This document shows, piece after piece, positions 60,308-64,000 of a stretch of 64,000 nucleotides of DNA (position 1 is its first letter; each line of letters opens with the position of its first letter). The notes beneath the pieces are model-generated. The model did no database searches. It saw only the letters and a list, made by a program, of their open reading frames with translations, and was not told the DNA's origin. The position numbers were made by a program, and so were the translations under genes. The stretch comes from Paenibacillus aquistagni (lineage in GTDB: Bacteria > Bacillota > Bacilli > Paenibacillales > Paenibacillaceae), in contig NZ_FXAZ01000009.1 of assembly GCF_900177815.1 (NCBI RefSeq), positions 62,001 through 126,000 of the forward strand, read 5' to 3'.

Positions 60308-62746
60308 CTACGCTAAGCTTACGGTAATCGTCGCTCCAAGCGGGATATCCAGCTGATACGTATGTGGCGCAGGCTGTGATACGGTTACTGCCATTGATGG
60401 CTTATCCGTATCAAAAGCAAGCGGAACCGTACTATAAATAACACAAGGCTTACCAAGCATAGACGTTATCTGCGCCTGCTGCAGCTTACCTGCCTGCCAA
60501 GCCATATCAACGGCGAATCCACCGCGGGCACGCAAGCCCGTAACATGACCTTGCTGCCACGCACTCGGAAGAGCGGGCAGCAACCGGATTTCACCCCCGT
60601 GCGACTGCAACAGCATCTCTTGCATCGCAGCTGCTCCACCAAAGTTGGCATCGATTTGGAATGGAGGATGGTCGCCGAACAAGTTCGAATGCACCGCTGT
60701 GCTTAATAGATTGCGTAAGCTCAGATGTGCCTGATCTCCTTCATCCAGCCTTGACCAGAAGTTGGCGATCCACGCCTGACTCCAGCCCGTATGTCCTCCA
60801 CCATGGGTAAGGCGCCGCTGCAGCGTGAACTTAGCAGCTTGTCCAAGCTCAGGGCTGTGATGAGGAATGATCTGTTCCCCTGGATGCAAAGCGAATAGAT
60901 GAGAAATGTGACGATGCCCGAGCTCGACTTCATCATAGTCAACCGCCCATTCCATAATTTGCCCATGGCGTCCGATTTGCGGCTGCGGCAGCTTACTGCG
61001 CACATGCTGCCACTGTTCCAATAATGCTTTGTCTTCTTTGTCCAGCTGTTCCATGTTCCCTTCTGCATCCTGCTGCAGCAGCTCACCAGCACGGATACAT
61101 GCTGTAAACAACGCATGCAAAATTTGCGAGTCCATCGACGGACCATAGCATAGCGCCCCGACTTCCCCCTGGTCACTGCGATATGAGTTTTCTGGTGATA
61201 GTGAGGGTACGGTTACCAGTTGGCCGGATGGCAGCTCGTATAAGAAGTCTAGGAAAAATAACGACGCTTCTTTCAACACCGGATACGCACGTTCGCGCAA
61301 AAACGACAGTGAGCCGTTGTAACAATAATGCTCCCACATATGCAGCGCAATCCATGCGCCACCCATCGGCCACATATTGGCGCTCACATATTGGCCGTAA
61401 ATGCCTGTATCCGCCCACAGATTGCTGCTCGTGTGAGCAACAAAGCCGCGTGCGCCGTAAATATTGCGCGCTGTTCGGCGTCCATTGACGACTAAGCGTT
61501 CAATAAAGTCAAACAGCGGCATGTGGCATTCCGCTAAATTCCCCGTCTCGGCAAGCCAGTAGTTCATCTGCAAGTTAATGTTCAGATGAAAGTCCGATTC
61601 CCATGGAGGCGTATAGCTGTCGTTCCAGATTCCTTGCAAGTTAGCGGGCAGCGTTCCCGGTCTGGAGCTGGCAAGCAGCAGATATCGCCCATACTGATAA
61701 AACAGCGCCTCAAGCCCATTATCAGCGGCACCCTGCCGATATCGTTCCAATCGCTCTGACGTGGACAAGCATTGCTGTCCATGAATCTGCTGCTGTGACT
61801 CAGCTCTTCTTCCTTCCACCGCTTCCAAATCCAACGTCACACGGTTAAACAGCGGCTTATAATCATCCAAATGCCGCTGCTTCAAAGTCTCATATGGCAC
61901 TTTTGCTGCCTGTCTCGCCTGCTGCCATGCAGCAGCATAGGGTTCCGCACAGCGAAAGGAAGTCTGCGCTGCTACAATAAGCGTGACAGCACGAGCTTGG
62001 CGAACATCAAGATAATTGCCCGCCGTCTGACATTGTCCACCTTCAGCGACTGCCCGCATCACAACGGCGTAACGTACGCCATCTGCTCCTAATTGTCCTT
62101 GCATAGAGATGGCCAATTCATCATCTGTATCAACAAATTCTCCGTTGAACGGTCTACGGTCGATCTTAGCTGTAAAGGTTAAGCCAGCTGTATCGGTCGT
62201 TGTCAACCGGATGACCAGCACTTGATCGGCAGCACTAGCAAACATCTCGCGGCAGTACTGAATGGCATCTGCCCGAGCTTCACCTGCAGCCTCAGCTGCC
62301 GTTTTGGCTTCCGCAGCTGCCTCTTGCTGCTCCACTTCATAATTTACCTGAACCAAGGCATGATCCAAATCTAGCTTACGACCATAATGATTGATTGCAT
62401 GAACGTCTATATTCGCATCGAAATCCAAAAACAAGCTGCCTAGTGTCTGATAAGGGTGGAAATATTGAGGTACGTTCGTCATATGCTTCAACACTAGCTG
62501 TTCTGCCTTGCGTACGTTACCCTGCAGCAACAAGTTTTTAATTTCCGGGAGTGCCGCCTGCGCAGCGCTGTTATCGTTATCTCTGGTGCCACCGTACCAA
62601 ATCGAATCTTCATTCAATTGAATGTGCTCGCGCTGTATCCCCCCGTATACCATTCCCCCTAAGCGCCCGTTGCCGATTGGAAATGCTTCGGTCCATTTGC
62701 TGGCTGCTGTCTGCTCAAGCAAATAATAGCTGTTTATATGATTCAT
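60308..62746 (-). CDS. GH95 glycoside hydrolase (alpha-L-fucosidase / alpha-L-galactosidase type)
   Basis: About 812 residues from [17 protein letters not shown] is well spaced from this ATG. GH95 features: [19 protein letters not shown] and [13 protein letters not shown] in the N-terminal domain, the active-site Asn pair in [23 protein letters not shown] in the catalytic barrel, and [16 protein letters not shown] with the catalytic Asp. Known members cleave alpha-1,2-L-fucose or alpha-L-galactose by inversion. No signal peptide, so it should act on imported oligosaccharides. No terminator is seen before kduI, about 200 bases downstream. Confidence 0.94.
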   Translation of the reverse strand: MNHINSYYLLEQTAASKWTEAFPIGNGRLGGMVYGGIQREHIQLNEDSIWYGGTRDNDNSAAQAALPEIKNLLLQGNVRKAEQLVLKHMTNVPQYFHPYQTLGSLFLDFDANIDVHAINHYGRKLDLDHALVQVNYEVEQQEAAAEAKTAAEAAGEARADAIQYCREMFASAADQVLVIRLTTTDTAGLTFTAKIDRRPFNGEFVDTDDELAISMQGQLGADGVRYAVVMRAVAEGGQCQTAGNYLDVRQARAVTLIVAAQTSFRCAEPYAAAWQQARQAAKVPYETLKQRHLDDYKPLFNRVTLDLEAVEGRRAESQQQIHGQQCLSTSERLERYRQGAADNGLEALFYQYGRYLLLASSRPGTLPANLQGIWNDSYTPPWESDFHLNINLQMNYWLAETGNLAECHMPLFDFIERLVVNGRRTARNIYGARGFVAHTSSNLWADTGIYGQYVSANMWPMGGAWIALHMWEHYCYNGSLSFLRERAYPVLKEASLFFLDFLYELPSGQLVTVPSLSPENSYRSDQGEVGALCYGPSMDSQILHALFTACIRAGELLQQDAEGNMEQLDKEDKALLEQWQHVRSKLPQPQIGRHGQIMEWAVDYDEVELGHRHISHLFALHPGEQIIPHHSPELGQAAKFTLQRRLTHGGGHTGWSQAWIANFWSRLDEGDQAHLSLRNLLSTAVHSNLFGDHPPFQIDANFGGAAAMQEMLLQSHGGEIRLLPALPSAWQQGHVTGLRARGGFAVDMAWQAGKLQQAQITSMLGKPCVIYSTVPLAFDTDKPSMAVTVSQPAPHTYQLDIPLGATITVSLA

Positions 62747-62782
62747 TAAGCTACCCTCATTTCTTTTAAGAGTCATGTGCAA

Positions 62783-63145
62783 TAGCTTGCTTCTCCAGTA
62801 TCATACTTCGCACCATTATATCGACTTTCTGCCTACAAATAGATGCACGATTATGACCATGTATGTGTTGTTTATTGACATCCCGTATGCTTCAACTGCT
62901 CTTTCATGATCGATTATCGGAAGAAAATAAACGGGTAAACGGAGAAAAGGGATAATGTCGTTATACCGTAAAAGAGAGGAACAGCTATTGAATGGCACTA
63001 ACTACATATGATAATGTGGATAATTAAAGTAAAATCCGTTTGATTGCAAATCGATTAATATAATGCTGAAAAGAGTGGTAAGCATGAAGTCATATACGAA
63101 CTGGAGATTTACGATCACCATTTTCAAAGAAGTGATGAAAGGAGC
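62783..63145. other. Intergenic region upstream of the GH95 gene
   Basis: A 363-base gap, AT-rich, which should hold the GH95 promoter; I do not see a clear -35/-10 pair. The right part contains reading-frame relics of the acetyltransferase remnant. No RNA gene is evident. Confidence 0.4.
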
Positions 63146-63373
63146 GTGATATTTCTCGATCCCGACAACATTGGCAAAGGGTATGGGAAACAAATGATGC
63201 AAATATGCATCAATGGTTTTGGGATCACGTCCGTTGATGTGAATAAACAAAATGAGAATGCGACAAGGTTTTACTTAAAAAGCGGTTTTGCAATAACCGG
63301 TGAAGATTTGACGGATGGAGCAGGCCGCCCTTACCCCATTTTACATTTGAAATACAATGAACAGCAGAAGTAA
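63146..63373 (+). pseudogene. GNAT acetyltransferase remnant (C-terminal half)
   Basis: 75 codons that encode only the second half of a GNAT fold: acetyl-CoA motif A in DPDNIGKGYGKQMM, then VDVNKQNENATRFYLKSGF and PYPILHLKY. Intact GNATs of this type have about 140-150 residues. The frame continues upstream for about 30 codons (IYELEIYDHHFQRS) to a stop without a start or ribosome site, so the N-terminal half is lost. Confidence 0.65.
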
Positions 63374-63474
63374 TTCTTCTGTTCACCAACATCATTCGAG
63401 TTCATCGTGGCTAACCATTAGTCCAATGTTATTTAGAAAAAACGTATCAAGATCCAACGATTAATGAGAGAAAA

Positions 63475-63511
63475 AGCAAGTATCAAGGCTTCTCTGACCT
63501 TGGTACTTGCT
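63475..63511 (-). terminator. Terminator after the KDPG aldolase gene
   Basis: AGCAAGTAtCAAGG (63475-63488) pairs with CCTTGgTACTTGCT (63498-63511); on the minus strand TTTTTCTC follows. Confidence 0.9.
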
Positions 63512-63520
63512 CTTTATATT

Positions 63521-64000
63521 TTAGATCTCTTTTGCCTGACGATAGGCATCGACATAAGCAGCAGCTTTCTTCCGAATCAATGATAGATCGTTGTTCTTTA
63601 CGGCTTCATTCGTCAGATCGGAGCCGATCCCAACCGCTACCGCTCCGGCTTTCATCCATTCGCCAAGGTTATCCAACGACACACCGCCAGTTGGCATAAT
63701 GTTAGCCTGCGGCAATGGGCCTTTGATCGCCTTGATTACGGATGGTTCATACAGGTTGCCTGGGAACAGCTTGACGATATCGGCTCCAAGCTCAATGGCT
63801 TCATTAATCTCCTTAATGGTCATCGTTCCTGGCATAACTGGTACGCGATATCGGTTACACATCGTTACGGTCTCAGCACTAAGGAAAGGGGACACTACGA
63901 ATTGAGCGCCGCTGAGAATCGCCGCACGTGCCGTTTCAGCATCCAGCACGGTTCCTACGCCAATAATCGCATAAGTAGATTCGTCCGATGAATTCCATTT
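63521..64000 (-). CDS. eda: 2-dehydro-3-deoxy-phosphogluconate (KDPG) aldolase, partial
   Basis: The frame is open to the right edge, giving the last 159 residues of a protein of about 210. Class I aldolase motifs: GVGTVLDAETA, QFVVSPFLSAETVTMC, VMPGTMTIKEI, Schiff-base Lys in GADIVKLFPGN, and phosphate-binding MPTGGVSLDNL. It cleaves KDPG to pyruvate and glyceraldehyde 3-phosphate, the last step for unsaturated uronate from the GH88-KduI-SDR route; the KDG kinase is presumably just beyond the edge. A strong terminator follows the stop. Confidence 0.93.
   Translation of the reverse strand, partial: KWNSSDESTYAIIGVGTVLDAETARAAILSGAQFVVSPFLSAETVTMCNRYRVPVMPGTMTIKEINEAIELGADIVKLFPGNLYEPSVIKAIKGPLPQANIMPTGGVSLDNLGEWMKAGAVAVGIGSDLTNEAVKNNDLSLIRKKAAAYVDAYRQAKEI

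Overview
The window looks like a chromosome segment of a Paenibacillus-type Bacillota. The housekeeping order is close to the Bacillus subtilis ysoA-tig-clpX-lonB-lonA-ysxC block, ribosome binding sites are strong AGGAGG types, promoters are sigma-A-like, and the right side carries a YesM/YesN-regulated glycan locus of a kind common in Paenibacillus. This assignment is inference from gene content; no rRNA is present.

Region 1 (1-13886), nearly all on the minus strand, is a proteostasis block. In transcription order it holds a YsoA-position protein, trigger factor (tig), clpP, clpX, ispG, an AGCS amino-acid:sodium symporter, lonB, lon, the ribosome-assembly GTPase engB and a partial conserved protein. 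It ends at a plus-strand tRNA-Arg(UCU).

Region 2 (13872-48124) is a prophage of about 34 kb integrated in the 3' end of that tRNA, between 28-bp direct repeats (attL 13872-13899, attR 48097-48124). From right to left it carries: integrase and an ImmR/ImmA-like lysogeny switch with divergent promoters; an early region (DUF771, ORF6C protein, replication initiator with an internal nine-copy iteron array, helicase loader, DnaB helicase, beta clamp, sigma-like late regulator); an AT-rich accessory pocket (36.26-39.40 kb); a catalytic-core-only recombinase; packaging genes including two different small-terminase-like proteins; an HK97-type head; a PBSX/Xkd-type contractile tail; a holin-endolysin cassette; and a terminal cargo gene with a HEPN (Apea-like) domain. 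The phage is therefore a mosaic myovirus. A perfect A AAA AAC slippery site predicts a programmed -1 frameshift in the tail chaperone. The XkdS-like baseplate gene is interrupted by a one-base frameshift in a T6 run. Sequence just beyond attR (48125-48396) repeats the prophage left arm, including integrase-arm-like motifs, and looks like the scar of an earlier related prophage.

Region 3 (48437-64000, minus strand) is a carbohydrate locus: a GH112 phosphorylase, a discoidin-like protein, the response regulator/histidine kinase pair, a GH88 unsaturated glucuronyl hydrolase, a DUF2264 protein, an SDR uronate/gluconate dehydrogenase, KduI, a GH95 fucosidase-type enzyme, a GNAT remnant and the start of a KDPG aldolase. 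GH88, KduI, the SDR and the aldolase form the usual route from unsaturated uronate to pyruvate plus glyceraldehyde 3-phosphate (KDG kinase is not in the window). GH112 and GH95 add galactoside phosphorolysis and removal of fucose or L-galactose. None of the hydrolases shows a signal peptide, so they probably act on imported oligosaccharides.

The best leads for undescribed biology are the two-gene membrane-plus-cytosolic module at 36329-37783, the divergent single gene at 38223-39368, the HEPN cargo gene, the iteron array inside the initiator gene, and the tandem-integration scar.
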